From: UBA6115 sp040776985
GTDB taxonomy: Bacteria > Bacillota > Clostridia > Christensenellales > Aristaeellaceae
Assembly (NCBI GenBank): GCA_040776985.1
Contig: JAXGZL010000001.1
Span: 744,001-808,000 of the forward strand
Reading direction: 5' to 3'
DNA: 64,000 nt
The notes beneath the pieces were generated by a model. The model was given only the letters and a program-made list of their open reading frames with translations, did no database searches and had not been told where the DNA came from. Below, piece after piece: positions 42,947-51,989 of the stretch. Every line of letters starts with the position of its first letter. The first letter of the stretch is position 1. The translations under genes were made by a program, and so were the position numbers.

Positions 42947-44194
42947 TCACCAAAAATTCTTCCGGGATAGCACCCCGGCTGCCTGCCCCTGCATGTCCCC
43001 TTCCAGGGCATAGCGCAGGGCGTCCAGCAGGTGATCCTCCCCTTCCGGGATGGGCAGCGCTGTGCCGTTTGGTCCCTGTCGCCAGCGGTAGTTCGCCAAT
43101 TCCTCCTGCAGGTGGACGCAGTGGGGCGAAACCAGGATCTCATGCTGGGAGAGCCACTGCAGGCCGTGCAGCAGGCTGCCCGGTCCCTTTTTGGCTGACT
43201 GGGCCAGGATACCCAGACGGCGCAGCTCGCTGATGGACTTGGGCTCCGCGGCGTCACAGAAGACGGGCCGCTTTCCGGCAAAGGCTTTCAGCGCCTCTGC
43301 CAGGCGCGCGTTGTGCCAGCCCCGCTGATGGATTTCGTCCAGCACCAGGATACGCCGGCGCTTTTTGTCAAGGCTCACCTTGATGACGGCGGCCGGGTCC
43401 CAGGCATAGCCGAAGTCAAGGCCGATGCGAAGGGGCTCCACAATGTCATGGGGCAGGATGGGGGCCACCTGCCAGCTGGTTAAAATGGCGCCGCCCACCT
43501 GCCCCCAGCGGCCCAGGGTGTACACATCCCGGAAATAGGGGTCGCTTTCCGCCGCCAGCGCCTGTTTATCCTCCGCCGTCAAAAAGCGGTTGTCCAGGTA
43601 GGTGCTGTGCATGATCAGCATGCCGGCGGTCTGATAGACCGGCTGATCCTCCGGCACCCCGGTGAAATACTCCCGATACAGCCAGTGCTGGCGGCTGACC
43701 GGGTTAAAGGACAGGGTGAGGCGCTTGGGATGGGGGCTTTGCCCCCGCAGGCGCTTTTCCAGCTGCTTGATGTCAGACAGGCTGCATTCCGTGGCCTCCT
43801 CCACCCAGATGTCGGTGAGGGCGCCCCGGGCGGGGCTGATGGACTTCACCTTTTCCACATCCTGTAGGCCGATAAACAGGACCTGCGCCCCATTCCTTGT
43901 GCAGGTGAGGCAGGGCCCGCTTTTGTTGGCCCTGAAAAAGCCGCCCAGCCCCAGGCGGTGGATGGCTTTGTTCACCTCCGCAAAGCAGCTGGCAGGCAGC
44001 GTCCGGGCCACTTTCCTGGCCACCAGGGTATTGCGCCCTGCCAGGGCGTCCAGCGCGCAGCGGGCGGCCAGAAAGGCGCTTTTGCCGCTGCCCGCCCCGC
44101 CGTAAAACAGCTGCAGGCGCTGCGGAGCAAACAGAAAGGGCAAAAAGGCCACGTTGAAGGCGGCCCGGGGCACCAGCAGCCGGGGAACCCTCAT
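42947..44194 (-). CDS. terL: Phage terminase large subunit (PBSX type), apparently orphan
   Basis: A 415-aa DNA-packaging ATPase/nuclease. Walker A is GGAGSGKS (32-39); Walker B is around ALTDIWVEEATE; the motor segment LTLSFNPVSRQHWLYREYF follows; the nuclease domain has IGLDFGYAWDP and LVLDEIHQRG. Length is full and the frame intact. But no portal, capsid or tail gene lies next to it: downstream is an ECF sigma gene. It overlaps the small gene upstream by four bases. Either a prophage remnant or a retained, repurposed packaging gene. Confidence 0.9.
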   Translation of the reverse strand: MRVPRLLVPRAAFNVAFLPFLFAPQRLQLFYGGAGSGKSAFLAARCALDALAGRNTLVARKVARTLPASCFAEVNKAIHRLGLGGFFRANKSGPCLTCTRNGAQVLFIGLQDVEKVKSISPARGALTDIWVEEATECSLSDIKQLEKRLRGQSPHPKRLTLSFNPVSRQHWLYREYFTGVPEDQPVYQTAGMLIMHSTYLDNRFLTAEDKQALAAESDPYFRDVYTLGRWGQVGGAILTSWQVAPILPHDIVEPLRIGLDFGYAWDPAAVIKVSLDKKRRRILVLDEIHQRGWHNARLAEALKAFAGKRPVFCDAAEPKSISELRRLGILAQSAKKGPGSLLHGLQWLSQHEILVSPHCVHLQEELANYRWRQGPNGTALPIPEGEDHLLDALRYALEGDMQGQAAGVLSRKNFW

Positions 44195-44358
44195 TCCTCG
44201 CTCAGGCGGATCACAAAGTCACCGCCCGCCGCCTCTTCCTCCTCCGCCATGTTAAGAATGCGGATCAGGTCAGCGGCGGACAGCCTCCCCTCCTCCGCCA
44301 GCTCCCTCAGCCGCGCCATGGCCATCGCCTTGATCTGCCGGATATCCTCCTGTGCCAT
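44191..44358 (-). CDS. Small acidic protein coupled to terminase
   Basis: A 55-aa frame starting MAQEDIRQIKAMAMARLREL with a strong GGAGGGAGGGC ribosome site. It is helical and acidic with a Glu-rich stretch (MAEEEEAAGG), and its TGA overlaps the terminase ATG. It could be the remnant or N-terminal part of a small terminase subunit, though no helix-turn-helix is evident. The overlap and strong site argue it is translated. Confidence 0.7.
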   Translation of the reverse strand: MAQEDIRQIKAMAMARLRELAEEGRLSAADLIRILNMAEEEEAAGGDFVIRLSEE

Positions 44359-44414
44359 GCCCTCCCTCCTTTGGGCAGAGCCTAGCAGACAGGCGGGGTG
44401 ACATGCACTGACAG

Positions 44415-44450
44415 ATTAAAAAACAGTCACCTGATAAGGCAACTGTTTTA
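44415..44450 (-). terminator. Rho-independent terminator of the SDR-TRAP operon
   Basis: Arms AAACAGT and ACTGTTT with an inner imperfect stem; on the minus strand six T follow. It lies 25 bases after the SDR stop. Confidence 0.8.
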
Positions 44451-44474
44451 TAAGATATCATCTGATTTAATGAT

Positions 44475-45215
44475 TCAGCCATCCATCGTTACGCCGCCAT
44501 CACAGTCGCTGACTTCACCAGTAGCAAAACTGGCCAGGTCTGACGCGAAGAACAACACCATATTGGCAATTTCTTCCGGCTGTGCTCCTCGGCCCATGGG
44601 GATAGTAGCCAGCACTTTCTTTGTTTTCTCCTCATCCATGATAGCAGTCATGGGAGTCAGCGTATAACTTGGGCAGACGCAGTTGCAGGCAACGCCATGC
44701 GTAGCGCCTTCTCGCGCAACTGCTTTGGTCAAACCAATGACACCTGCCTTGGTAGCAGCATATGCACTGGTACCCAGAAGACCGCCTCCCCGCTTGGCAG
44801 CAACAGAAGAGATGTTGACAATCCGACCGTAGCCCTTTTCCTTCATGGAAGGATAAACGGCACTGATGGCAGCATAAACACCTGTGAGGTTGATCGCCAC
44901 CACCCGATCCCATTCTGTCTGGTTGATTTCTTCAAAAGGTTTGGTGCTGACAATGCCAGCATTATTTATCAACACATGGATTTGATCCAGGTCTGACAGT
45001 ATCTTTGCAAACACCTCTCGGACGCTGGTGCTGTTTCCCATATCCACCTGGTAAGCGCTGGCATTTCCCAGTTCTTTCACAGTGGCTTGTGCTGCAGGAA
45101 GGTTCAAATCAACAATGATGGCATGACCACCACCTTTTACGATGCCTGCGGCAATGGCTTTTCCGATGCCACTGGCACCGCCGGTAACTACAACATTCTT
45201 TCCAGTAAAATCCAT
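44475..45215 (-). CDS. Short-chain dehydrogenase/reductase (SDR)
   Basis: A 246-aa classical SDR. The cofactor loop is TGGASGIGKAIA, NNAG is in VLINNAGIVS, and the catalytic Ser (NISSVAA) and Tyr-x-x-x-Lys (YAATK) are intact. The start at 45215 (MDFTGKNVV) is used; the frame is open upstream, but that part overlaps the permease gene and does not look like SDR sequence. Last gene of a TRAP operon, so it likely oxidises the imported hydroxy acid or polyol. Lower GC than the flanking genes. Confidence 0.92.
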   Translation of the reverse strand: MDFTGKNVVVTGGASGIGKAIAAGIVKGGGHAIIVDLNLPAAQATVKELGNASAYQVDMGNSTSVREVFAKILSDLDQIHVLINNAGIVSTKPFEEINQTEWDRVVAINLTGVYAAISAVYPSMKEKGYGRIVNISSVAAKRGGGLLGTSAYAATKAGVIGLTKAVAREGATHGVACNCVCPSYTLTPMTAIMDEEKTKKVLATIPMGRGAQPEEIANMVLFFASDLASFATGEVSDCDGGVTMDG

Positions 45216-45226
45216 TGATATACTCC

Positions 45227-46501
45227 TTAGCCAATCAGTGATGGTAACCAGGTTGTGATCTGGGGAACATAGGTGATGAGCATCAGCACAATAACTGAGA
45301 TAATCAGCATGGGCATCATGGAACGCATCGTCTTGGTGACACTTGTTTCCGCAATTTGGTTGCTCATCAACATGCAAAGCCCGACGGGCGGGGTAACCAG
45401 ACCGATGCACAGGTTAAAGCTCATGATGATACCAAACTGCAGCGGATCAATCTGATACGCCATCAGCAGCGATGTGAGCAGGGGAGTCATCATTACAATG
45501 GCGGCATTTGCTTCCATCAGCATGCCGATGATCAGGAAGAGAATGTTCAGCAGCAATAGCACGACAATTTTATTGTTGGTTATAGCAGGAAAGAGATTCA
45601 GCAGCATTTGGGGAAGTCCAGAGGTCACAATGACATAACTGGACGCTTTGGACAGTCCCACCATCATCATGATGGTTGCCGTCGCAACTGCAGAGTCCAC
45701 CAACATGCGCGGAATTTCTTTGAACTTGAGATCCTTGTAGATAAACAGACTGACTAAGAGTGCATACAGCACAGCAACCGCGGCAGCTTCAGTCGGGGTA
45801 AAAACCCCGCCAAAGATGCCCCCCAGAATGATGACGGGCATCAACAAAGCCCAGATGCTGCTGACAAAGGTTTTCCCGATTTTTCGTACAGGCATCCTTT
45901 TATGTGCTGGAAGCTTGTGTCTCTGACCATATATGAGGTTATAAGCAATCAGTGACCCAGCCAGGATAACCCCTGGCAGCATGGAGCCCATAAAAAGCTT
46001 CGCCACAGACACATTGGTAATGCTGGCATAAACAATCAGGGTGATTGACGGAGGGATAATTGGGCCAAGAATCGACGAAATGGCAGAAACCGATGCAGCA
46101 TAGTGATCCGCATAGCCTTCCTTTTTCATGGCGGGAATCATAATGCCGCCAATAGCAGAGGCCGTGGCAACGCCTGAACCAGAGATTGCGCCGAACAGTG
46201 CAGAGGCGGCTACTGTGACCACCGCCAGGCTTCCCCGGACCCAGCCAATCAGCGCGTTGGCTACGTCCACAAGTTTCATGGTGATGCTCCTTGACATCAG
46301 GTTGCCAGCCAATATGAAGAAAGGGATGGCAAGCAGGGAGCTGGAGTTCATGCCAGCAAACAGCTTTTGAGGCAGAACGATCATGGGCATATCCGCCATG
46401 CCGAGGGCGACCATGGTGCCAATTCCCAGAGAAATATAAATTGGAATGCCTAAAAACGATAACGCAAGTAGTGCCAGGATAACAAACAAGCCTTCATTCA
46501 T
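45227..46501 (-). CDS. dctM: TRAP transporter large permease (DctM)
   Basis: A 424-aa permease with DctM stretches MNSSSLLAIPFFILAGNLMS, SGSGVATASAIGGIMIPAM, LGPIIPPSITLIVYA, GVFTPTEAAAVAVLYA and GLVTPPVGLCMLM. It overlaps the dctQ stop by four bases and ends 11 bases before the SDR start. It is close in sequence style to the permease at the left edge of the window (both have IPPSI and FTPTEAA), suggesting related substrates. It belongs to the AT-richer block. Confidence 0.94.
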   Translation of the reverse strand: MNEGLFVILALLALSFLGIPIYISLGIGTMVALGMADMPMIVLPQKLFAGMNSSSLLAIPFFILAGNLMSRSITMKLVDVANALIGWVRGSLAVVTVAASALFGAISGSGVATASAIGGIMIPAMKKEGYADHYAASVSAISSILGPIIPPSITLIVYASITNVSVAKLFMGSMLPGVILAGSLIAYNLIYGQRHKLPAHKRMPVRKIGKTFVSSIWALLMPVIILGGIFGGVFTPTEAAAVAVLYALLVSLFIYKDLKFKEIPRMLVDSAVATATIMMMVGLSKASSYVIVTSGLPQMLLNLFPAITNNKIVVLLLLNILFLIIGMLMEANAAIVMMTPLLTSLLMAYQIDPLQFGIIMSFNLCIGLVTPPVGLCMLMSNQIAETSVTKTMRSMMPMLIISVIVLMLITYVPQITTWLPSLIG

Positions 46502-47004
46502 GTGTTCTCACCTCCATCATTGACCATACGGATTTCTCTTATGTTTTTCAGAATCACTTCAATGGATGTAAGAACCATCAAGACGATCCCCAAAGGGATA
46601 CAGGCATAAGGTATGGCCATCATAAAACCCAGTCCGGCTGATGTGTTTTTTGTTCCGAGCTTGAGCAAGTTCAGGGAATAGGCAAACAAATAACAAAGGA
46701 AGACAATGCCAATGATTGTTGAAATGATTGTGAAAACTGCCTTAACCCGAGGGCTGAACCGATTGATCAGGATATCAATCTGCAGATGGCTGTTTTTTCT
46801 GAGTGCGATGGCAGATCCAACCATAACAGAGAAGATCATCAAGTATCTGGCCAATTCCTCACTCCAGGCATTGGAAGCAGAAAAGACATAGCGTAAGACA
46901 ACCTGATAGATGATAACGACCGTCATCACGCTGACACTCAGCGCTAACAGCACTTTCTCAATCTTCTCAATAACATCCAAAAATCTTGAGTATTTACTAA
47001 GCAT
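46498..47004 (-). CDS. dctQ: TRAP transporter small permease (DctQ)
   Basis: A 168-aa DctQ subunit with four hydrophobic helices. VIIYQVVLRYVFSASNAWSEELARYLMIF is the family hallmark, followed by GSAIALRKNSHLQIDILI. The ATG at 47004 is preferred to one at 47016 because GAGGTG lies just upstream. Distinctly AT-rich (a 60-base sample at 46681 is 37% GC). Confidence 0.9.
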   Translation of the reverse strand: MLSKYSRFLDVIEKIEKVLLALSVSVMTVVIIYQVVLRYVFSASNAWSEELARYLMIFSVMVGSAIALRKNSHLQIDILINRFSPRVKAVFTIISTIIGIVFLCYLFAYSLNLLKLGTKNTSAGLGFMMAIPYACIPLGIVLMVLTSIEVILKNIREIRMVNDGGENT

Positions 47005-47024
47005 CCTGCACCTCATATTTGGGG

Positions 47025-47054
47025 AAGGAGCGCGCCGAAAGAGGTGCGATCCTT
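47025..47054 (-). terminator. Intercistronic hairpin between dctP and dctQ
   Basis: Arms AAGGAGCGC and GCGATCCTT with one mismatch and a 12-base loop. Weaker than the hairpins in the other transporter operons, but in the same place. Confidence 0.45.
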
Positions 47055-47076
47055 GTGAAAACAGTGTGACTCCGCC

Positions 47077-48081
47077 TTATTTTGCAGTATCCATTTCAAT
47101 TATTCTGGCAGACCAGTCGGCAAATTCGGGGATATCAGGATAAGTCTTTTCGGAGAACCCTTTAAAATGCTCTGCAAAGGTGGGGATATCCACTTCGATT
47201 ACGGTGCAGCCCTTGGATTTCAATGTTTCCTCTGCAGTTACCATGAGCTGCAATTGCTTTTCACTGACAACATCGCCGGCATGGATGGCCGCTTCTTTGA
47301 CCGCCGCCTGAATGTCTTCCGGAAGCGCGTTGAAGGTGTTCAGATCCATGATGACAACATTGCAGCTGTAGATATGGTTGGTCTTGATCCAGTATTTACA
47401 TACTTCATCAAAGGCGTAGTTCAAAGAGTCGGCCATGGGATTTTCCTGCCCATTGACAGTTCCTTGCTGAAGGGCTGTATAAACCTCACCCATGGCAAGG
47501 GGCATGGGGGCAGCGCCCATCCACTGCCAAGTTTTTAAATAGACATCAAGGTTAGGGGCGCGCAGTTTGAATCCGGCAAAATCCTTGAGCTCATGCATTT
47601 CTTTGGTAGAGGTGACAATACGGGGGCCGCGGAACGTTCTGCCAAGAATCTTGAAGCCAGCAGCATTGCCGATGGTATCCTTCATCTCGTCGCCCAAATC
47701 ACTGTTCCATACATTCATGAAGTGATCATAACTCTGATAGATGTAGGGGATGGCGTCAATGTTGGCGAGTTTGGTGAAGGGAGCGAGCGTGCCAACTGAC
47801 TCAACCATAATGTCGGCCACTCCAACGCTCATGCCTTCCAGCACCTCAGTTGTAGAGCCCAATGCGGCGCCACCGAACAGTTCGATTTTTACACGGCCAT
47901 TTGTCAGTTCGTCCACTTTTTCTGCAAAAACAGCCCCTGTGTCATAAGCGTTGTCTCCCGGACTGCCATTTAATGCCATTCTCCACTTAAACTCGGGTTT
48001 CGCTTCTGCTTGAGCAAATCCAACTACCAGGGTTAAAAGCAACAAGGTGACCATAAGACCAGAAAAGAGTTTCTTAGACAT
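47077..48081 (-). CDS. dctP: TRAP transporter substrate-binding protein (DctP)
   Basis: A 334-aa DctP protein with a Sec signal (MSKKLFSGLMVTLLLLTLVVGFAQAEA). The ligand region FAGFKLRAPNLDVYLKTWQWMGAAPMPLAMGEVYTALQQGTVNGQENPM is clear, with the carboxylate-binding Arg in KLRAPN. First gene of dctP-dctQ-dctM-SDR. Ligand is an organic acid, unknown. Confidence 0.93.
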   Translation of the reverse strand: MSKKLFSGLMVTLLLLTLVVGFAQAEAKPEFKWRMALNGSPGDNAYDTGAVFAEKVDELTNGRVKIELFGGAALGSTTEVLEGMSVGVADIMVESVGTLAPFTKLANIDAIPYIYQSYDHFMNVWNSDLGDEMKDTIGNAAGFKILGRTFRGPRIVTSTKEMHELKDFAGFKLRAPNLDVYLKTWQWMGAAPMPLAMGEVYTALQQGTVNGQENPMADSLNYAFDEVCKYWIKTNHIYSCNVVIMDLNTFNALPEDIQAAVKEAAIHAGDVVSEKQLQLMVTAEETLKSKGCTVIEVDIPTFAEHFKGFSEKTYPDIPEFADWSARIIEMDTAK

Positions 48082-48363
48082 TCGCGTTTCTCCTTTTGAT
48101 TTTTTATGCCAACATTTATACAGGATAAATGCAACAGCCAGATGCGAAGAGACTTAGGAGTCATGGTGAGTTGAGAACCCTCAACCACATGGCACTTACT
48201 AATCAACAAACTGTAGTTCTATGAGTCTTGGTATAGCATCTTTGGAAACGCATGTCAACAACGGATAGGTAATCAGTACTTTGAATAAACACAGATGTTG
48301 GGCTTGCTGATGAATGATGCTGCTGCTCAAGAGAGATTATTCATTGAGTTACTTTAATCATTG
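48082..48363. promoter_or_regulatory. AT-rich upstream region of the SDR-TRAP operon
   Basis: A non-coding region of about 280 bases upstream of dctP. It has AAAGGAG before the dctP start, several weak AT-rich -10-like sequences near 48115 and a palindrome GTTGAG-aacc-CTCAAC at 48170-48185 that could be an operator. No regulator gene is adjacent and I see no RNA gene. Confidence 0.4.
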
Positions 48364-49404
48364 TTACTGAAAACACTCAAAGTAACCCGCCACCCTCTCC
48401 GGCCCATCCGCCGGCACCGGCCGGGGGCTGCCGAAATAGGCCCAGGCGTTGTCATGATAGAGGCGCTTTAAAAGCTTCGGGTGAAGGCCCAGGCCCTGCA
48501 TTTGCCGCCCGGGGATGTTGAATAGATAATGGCCGTCCGGCTTCAGGGTGTAGGGGCCTTCTGTTTCCAGACACTGTCTGATGATGCTGACCCGGGGGCT
48601 GGATTCCAGGGGGTTGATGGCCTTGGGCGGCCTGGCGATGCCGGCCCGGCTGCCGATGTCCGTGCCAAAGAGGATGCGGTTCTGGAAGCGCTCAAAAAAG
48701 GCCCGGGCCTCCTCCCGCTGGCGGGACAGGCTGTAATAGATCTCTATCCCCGGGGTCAGGTCCAGGTGCAGATTGGGATAATCATCCAGCATCCGGGAAA
48801 GGGCGGGCAGGTCATCATACATGAAGTAAAAATGCGCCAGCTGCATTTTAAGCAGGGGATAGCGGCTGAACACCGCTGCCAGCTGCCGGTATTGCTCCAG
48901 GTTGCTGATGGTGTCCTCCCCATAGAACCAGCCTTCCTTGATGGCATAGGGGTTCATGCGGCTTTTGTCCCAGAACTCCGGCGGGTCGTTCAGATGCAGG
49001 GTGAGGGGGATGCCCTCCTGCTGCGCATGGGCAAAGAAAGGCGCCCAGGCGGGGCTGTCAAAGTCCGGGATGGGGAACTTGCGCCGGATGTCCGGCTTCC
49101 CCTCCAGCAGCTTGATGCCGTCGCAGCCTGATGCCATCAGCCGTTTGGCCTGGTTTAGCAGGGAATCCGCCATCGCGGCTGCGTCCCCCTGATGCCTGCT
49201 GTAAGCCTTCCGGGACAGTTCCCCCAGCACAAAGCAGTTGCCGGGATGCTGCCGCTTAAAGCGCAGGGCATCCGGCGTCACAGGGGTGAAATCCATCTGG
49301 GGGATGCACTGCAGGGCAAAGGCGGTGATGCCGTTTTCCTGAAGGATCTGCTTAAACAGCGCGTCCCCGTGGGTTTTTGCGTAGTGGACATGGGCGTCAA
49401 ACAT
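48364..49404 (-). CDS. Amidohydrolase family protein (TIM-barrel)
   Basis: A 346-aa metal-dependent hydrolase of the amidohydrolase-2 type. The N-terminal FDAHVHY metal motif, GCDGIKLLEGKP, IPLTLHLNDPP (a metal His), LKMQLAHFYF and the C-terminal ILFGTDIG with the catalytic Asp are in the expected order. Relatives act on aromatic carboxylates and lactones. Monocistronic, with its own promoter. The actual substrate is unknown. Confidence 0.85.
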   Translation of the reverse strand: MFDAHVHYAKTHGDALFKQILQENGITAFALQCIPQMDFTPVTPDALRFKRQHPGNCFVLGELSRKAYSRHQGDAAAMADSLLNQAKRLMASGCDGIKLLEGKPDIRRKFPIPDFDSPAWAPFFAHAQQEGIPLTLHLNDPPEFWDKSRMNPYAIKEGWFYGEDTISNLEQYRQLAAVFSRYPLLKMQLAHFYFMYDDLPALSRMLDDYPNLHLDLTPGIEIYYSLSRQREEARAFFERFQNRILFGTDIGSRAGIARPPKAINPLESSPRVSIIRQCLETEGPYTLKPDGHYLFNIPGRQMQGLGLHPKLLKRLYHDNAWAYFGSPRPVPADGPERVAGYFECFQ

Positions 49405-49433
49405 GGCGTTCTCCTGACTTTTTGATGGGGATG

Positions 49434-49462
49434 ATTATACCGCGCCGGTTTAAGCGCGTCCA
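49434..49462 (-). promoter_or_regulatory. Promoter of amidohydrolase gene
   Basis: Minus strand: TGGACG (49457-49462), 17-bp spacer, TATAAT (49434-49439). Confidence 0.65.
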
Positions 49463-49477
49463 CTGGGCGGGTATTAT
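49449..49477 (+). promoter_or_regulatory. Promoter of WG-repeat gene
   Basis: TTTAAG (49449-49454), 17-bp spacer, TATTAT (49472-49477). It overlaps the divergent amidohydrolase promoter, so the two may compete. Confidence 0.5.
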
Positions 49478-49534
49478 CCTATACAGATGCGGCAAACCAT
49501 TCGCTGCCGCAATCCATTCCGAAAGGAGAAACAC

Positions 49535-50916
49535 ATGAGGAAAAACAGACTGGCCTTTCTGGGCCTGTCCCTACTGCTGGCGCTGGTGATGGCGCTGCCC
49601 GCCCTGGGAGAGGCGCAGCTGGAAAAGGTCTATGAGATCTATGAGGGCAAGTTCCTGGGCAACACCACCCTGGTGGCCTTCTCGACGGAAAGCTATGGCC
49701 TGTTGGGCATCATGGACGAAGAGGGCAAGGTGCTGGTGCACAACGCGTATTACCGACTGGAAATGCGCAATCCCTTTGGCTACATCGAAGCCCTGAAGGG
49801 CGAGGGCATCAACGCCAACGGCGTCATTGACAAAGAGGGCAATGTGCTGGTGCCCACCCAGTACGGAGTGATAGAGATGCTCAGCCGTGACTGGATCATG
49901 GGCATCACCCTGGGGAAGCGACGGCAGACAACTATGACTATAAGGTGATCTTTGGCGGCGGGGACAAGCCCTACTACAAGGCGGCCACCTTCACCTTCTA
50001 TAACATGAAAACCGGCAAGGAGGCCGGCAGCCTGACCCGGGAGCAGTTTGACAAGGCCTATGGCTATCCGGGCTTCCTGGTGGTCAAGGGCGTGGACGGG
50101 GTCAACACCGTTTATGACGAGGCCTTTACCCCCCTGGGCACCGCGGAACAGCTCTATCAGGGCTATCTGTTTGAAAAGAACGGCGAACAGTGGGATGTGA
50201 AGCGCGCCGGGGACGGCCAGCTGATTTTCTCCACCCCCTACCAGGTGATGGACTATAACCGGGATGATGAAACCTTCCGCGTCAAGCAGGCCGAAAAGGA
50301 AGGCCGCCTGGATCTGGAGGGCAATGTGCTGGCGCCGCCGGTGCATGAGCGCCTGATACAGCTGGCCGGCGACCATTACCGGGCCAAGGAAACCTATGAC
50401 GGCAAGGAAGGCGTGGCGGACCTGTCCGGCAAGCCCCTGATCCCCTTCAAGTATGACGAGGTGCTGACCACCTATGTGCGCGGCCTCAGCCTGTCCGGCC
50501 AGGTTAAAGTGCTGGTGGACGGCTTTGCCCCGGTGCTGCTGGACGGCAAAATCGGCTTTGTGGATGCGAACGGCCAGGAAACGGTGCCCCCCAGCTATGC
50601 CAAGGACGCGGTGAAGCAGTTTGGCAACACCCTCACCTACAGCGATGTCAGCGGCAAGAAGATGCTGGTGGCGGCAGACGGCAAGGTGAGCGAGCTGGAC
50701 TACAAGGAGATGAACCCGCTGTACAACGCGAACAGCGGCCGCTACTTCTATGTGAAGGACGCGGAGGGCAAGTCCACCATCATTGACTGGCACGGCAATG
50801 CCCTCCTGCCCCTGGGGGACTATAGCGAGTATGCCAGCGCCACCTCCACCGACGGCAGTTTCATGCTGGTGAAAAACGCGGAAACCCGGATGACGGAAGG
50901 CTATAAAATCAAGTAG
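49535..50916 (+). pseudogene. Secreted WG-repeat-like protein, broken by a -1 frameshift
   Basis: Start at 49535 (GAAAGGAGAA site), signal peptide MRKNRLAFLGLSLLLALVMA and WG-type beta repeats (GLLGIMDEEGKVLV, NGVIDKEGNVLVPTQYG). The first frame stops at 49948, but the same protein continues in the -1 frame through 50916 (GFVDANGQETVPPSY, STIIDWHGNALLPLG). The switch is at a G run, 49912-49915: one extra G would restore a single 460-aa protein. A lone lost base, a sequencing error or programmed slippage on GGGG could explain it. WG-repeat proteins are bacterial surface or secreted beta-structured proteins of uncertain role. Confidence 0.82.
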
Positions 50917-50936
50917 GCTTAAGACAGATAAAAATG

Positions 50937-50966
50937 AGCCCCTGCGGATAAAGCAGGGGCTTATTT
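50937..50966. terminator. Bidirectional terminator between WG gene and galE
   Basis: Arms AGCCCCTGC and GCAGGGGCT with a seven-base loop, followed by TATTT on the plus strand and preceded by AAAAAT (T-rich on the minus strand). Confidence 0.82.
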
Positions 50967-50975
50967 CTGTTCGTT

Positions 50976-51989
50976 TTATGCCTGGTATCCGGCGGGGTTT
51001 TGCTGCTGCCAGCGCCAGGAATCCCGGCACATGTCCTCAATTCCCAGCCGGGCCTCCCAGCCCAGCAGTTCCCTGGCCTTGTCCGGGTTGGCGTACACGG
51101 TGGCCACATCGCCTGCCCGGCGGGGACCGATCGCAAAGGGCACCTTCACCCCATTGGCCTCCTCAAAGGCCCGGATGATCTGCAGCACGCTGTAGCCCTG
51201 GCCGGTGCCCAGGTTCACCGCCACGCAGCCGGTATGCTTCATGGCATAGTCCATGGCGGCCAGATGCCCCTGGGCCAGGTCCGTCACATGGATATAGTCC
51301 CTGACGCCGGTGCCGTCAGGCGTATCGTAATCATTCCCAAAAACCTGCAGCTGCTTCAGTTTCCCGGAGACCGTCTGAGTGATGTAGGGCATCAGGTTGT
51401 TGGGGATGCCGCTGGGGTCCTCCCCGATGTCGCCTGAAGGGTCAGCGCCGATGGGGTTGAAATAGCGCAGCAGCACGCAGGAAAAGCCGGGGGTGGCATG
51501 GGTGATGTCCCTGAGGATCTGCTCCCCCATGAACTTGGTCCAGCCGTAGGGATTGGTGCAGCCAAGGGGGGCGCTTTCATCCACCGGCATTTCGCTGCCC
51601 GGCGCATACACGGTGGCGGAGGAGGAGAAGATGAAGCGGCCTACCCCGTGCCTGGTCATCACCCGGCAGAGGGTGAGGGTGCTCATCAGGTTGTTCTGGT
51701 AGTATTCCTGCGGCTTTTCCACCGATTCGCCAACGGCCTTAAGCCCGGCGAAGTGGATTACGCAGTCAATGGGCGCCTCCGCAAAAACCTGGTCCAGCCG
51801 GTTTCCGTCGCAGACATTCAGCTGGTGAAAGGTGAGGCGCCTTCCCGCCAGCTTTTCCACCCGGTCAAGGGCCTCCCGGTGGGCGTTTCTCAGGTCGTCC
51901 ACCACCGTCACCTCATGCCCCGCGCGCAACAGGGCCAGGCAGGTGTGGGAGCCGATATAGCCGGCCCCGCCCGTGACTAAAACTCTCAT
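50976..51989 (-). CDS. galE: UDP-glucose 4-epimerase
   Basis: A 337-aa extended-SDR enzyme that interconverts UDP-glucose and UDP-galactose. NAD fold VTGGAGYIGSHTCLALL at the N-terminus, catalytic Ser/Thr in SSSATVYAPG and Tyr-x-x-x-Lys in YGWTKFMGE; YFNPIGADPSG is characteristic of GalE. Its start overlaps the upstream PIG-L stop by four bases, which couples sugar-nucleotide and deacetylase activities, perhaps in exopolysaccharide synthesis. Confidence 0.95.
   Translation of the reverse strand: MRVLVTGGAGYIGSHTCLALLRAGHEVTVVDDLRNAHREALDRVEKLAGRRLTFHQLNVCDGNRLDQVFAEAPIDCVIHFAGLKAVGESVEKPQEYYQNNLMSTLTLCRVMTRHGVGRFIFSSSATVYAPGSEMPVDESAPLGCTNPYGWTKFMGEQILRDITHATPGFSCVLLRYFNPIGADPSGDIGEDPSGIPNNLMPYITQTVSGKLKQLQVFGNDYDTPDGTGVRDYIHVTDLAQGHLAAMDYAMKHTGCVAVNLGTGQGYSVLQIIRAFEEANGVKVPFAIGPRRAGDVATVYANPDKARELLGWEARLGIEDMCRDSWRWQQQNPAGYQA

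Noticed and set aside
45216..45410. 65-residue N-terminal extension of the SDR enzyme
   Set aside because: It is antiphase reading of the dctM gene; the SDR fold begins at the ATG at 45215.
48348..48386. GTTACTTT/AAAGTAAC hairpin as amidohydrolase terminator
   Set aside because: Part of it is coding, the loop is long and no T run follows on the minus strand.
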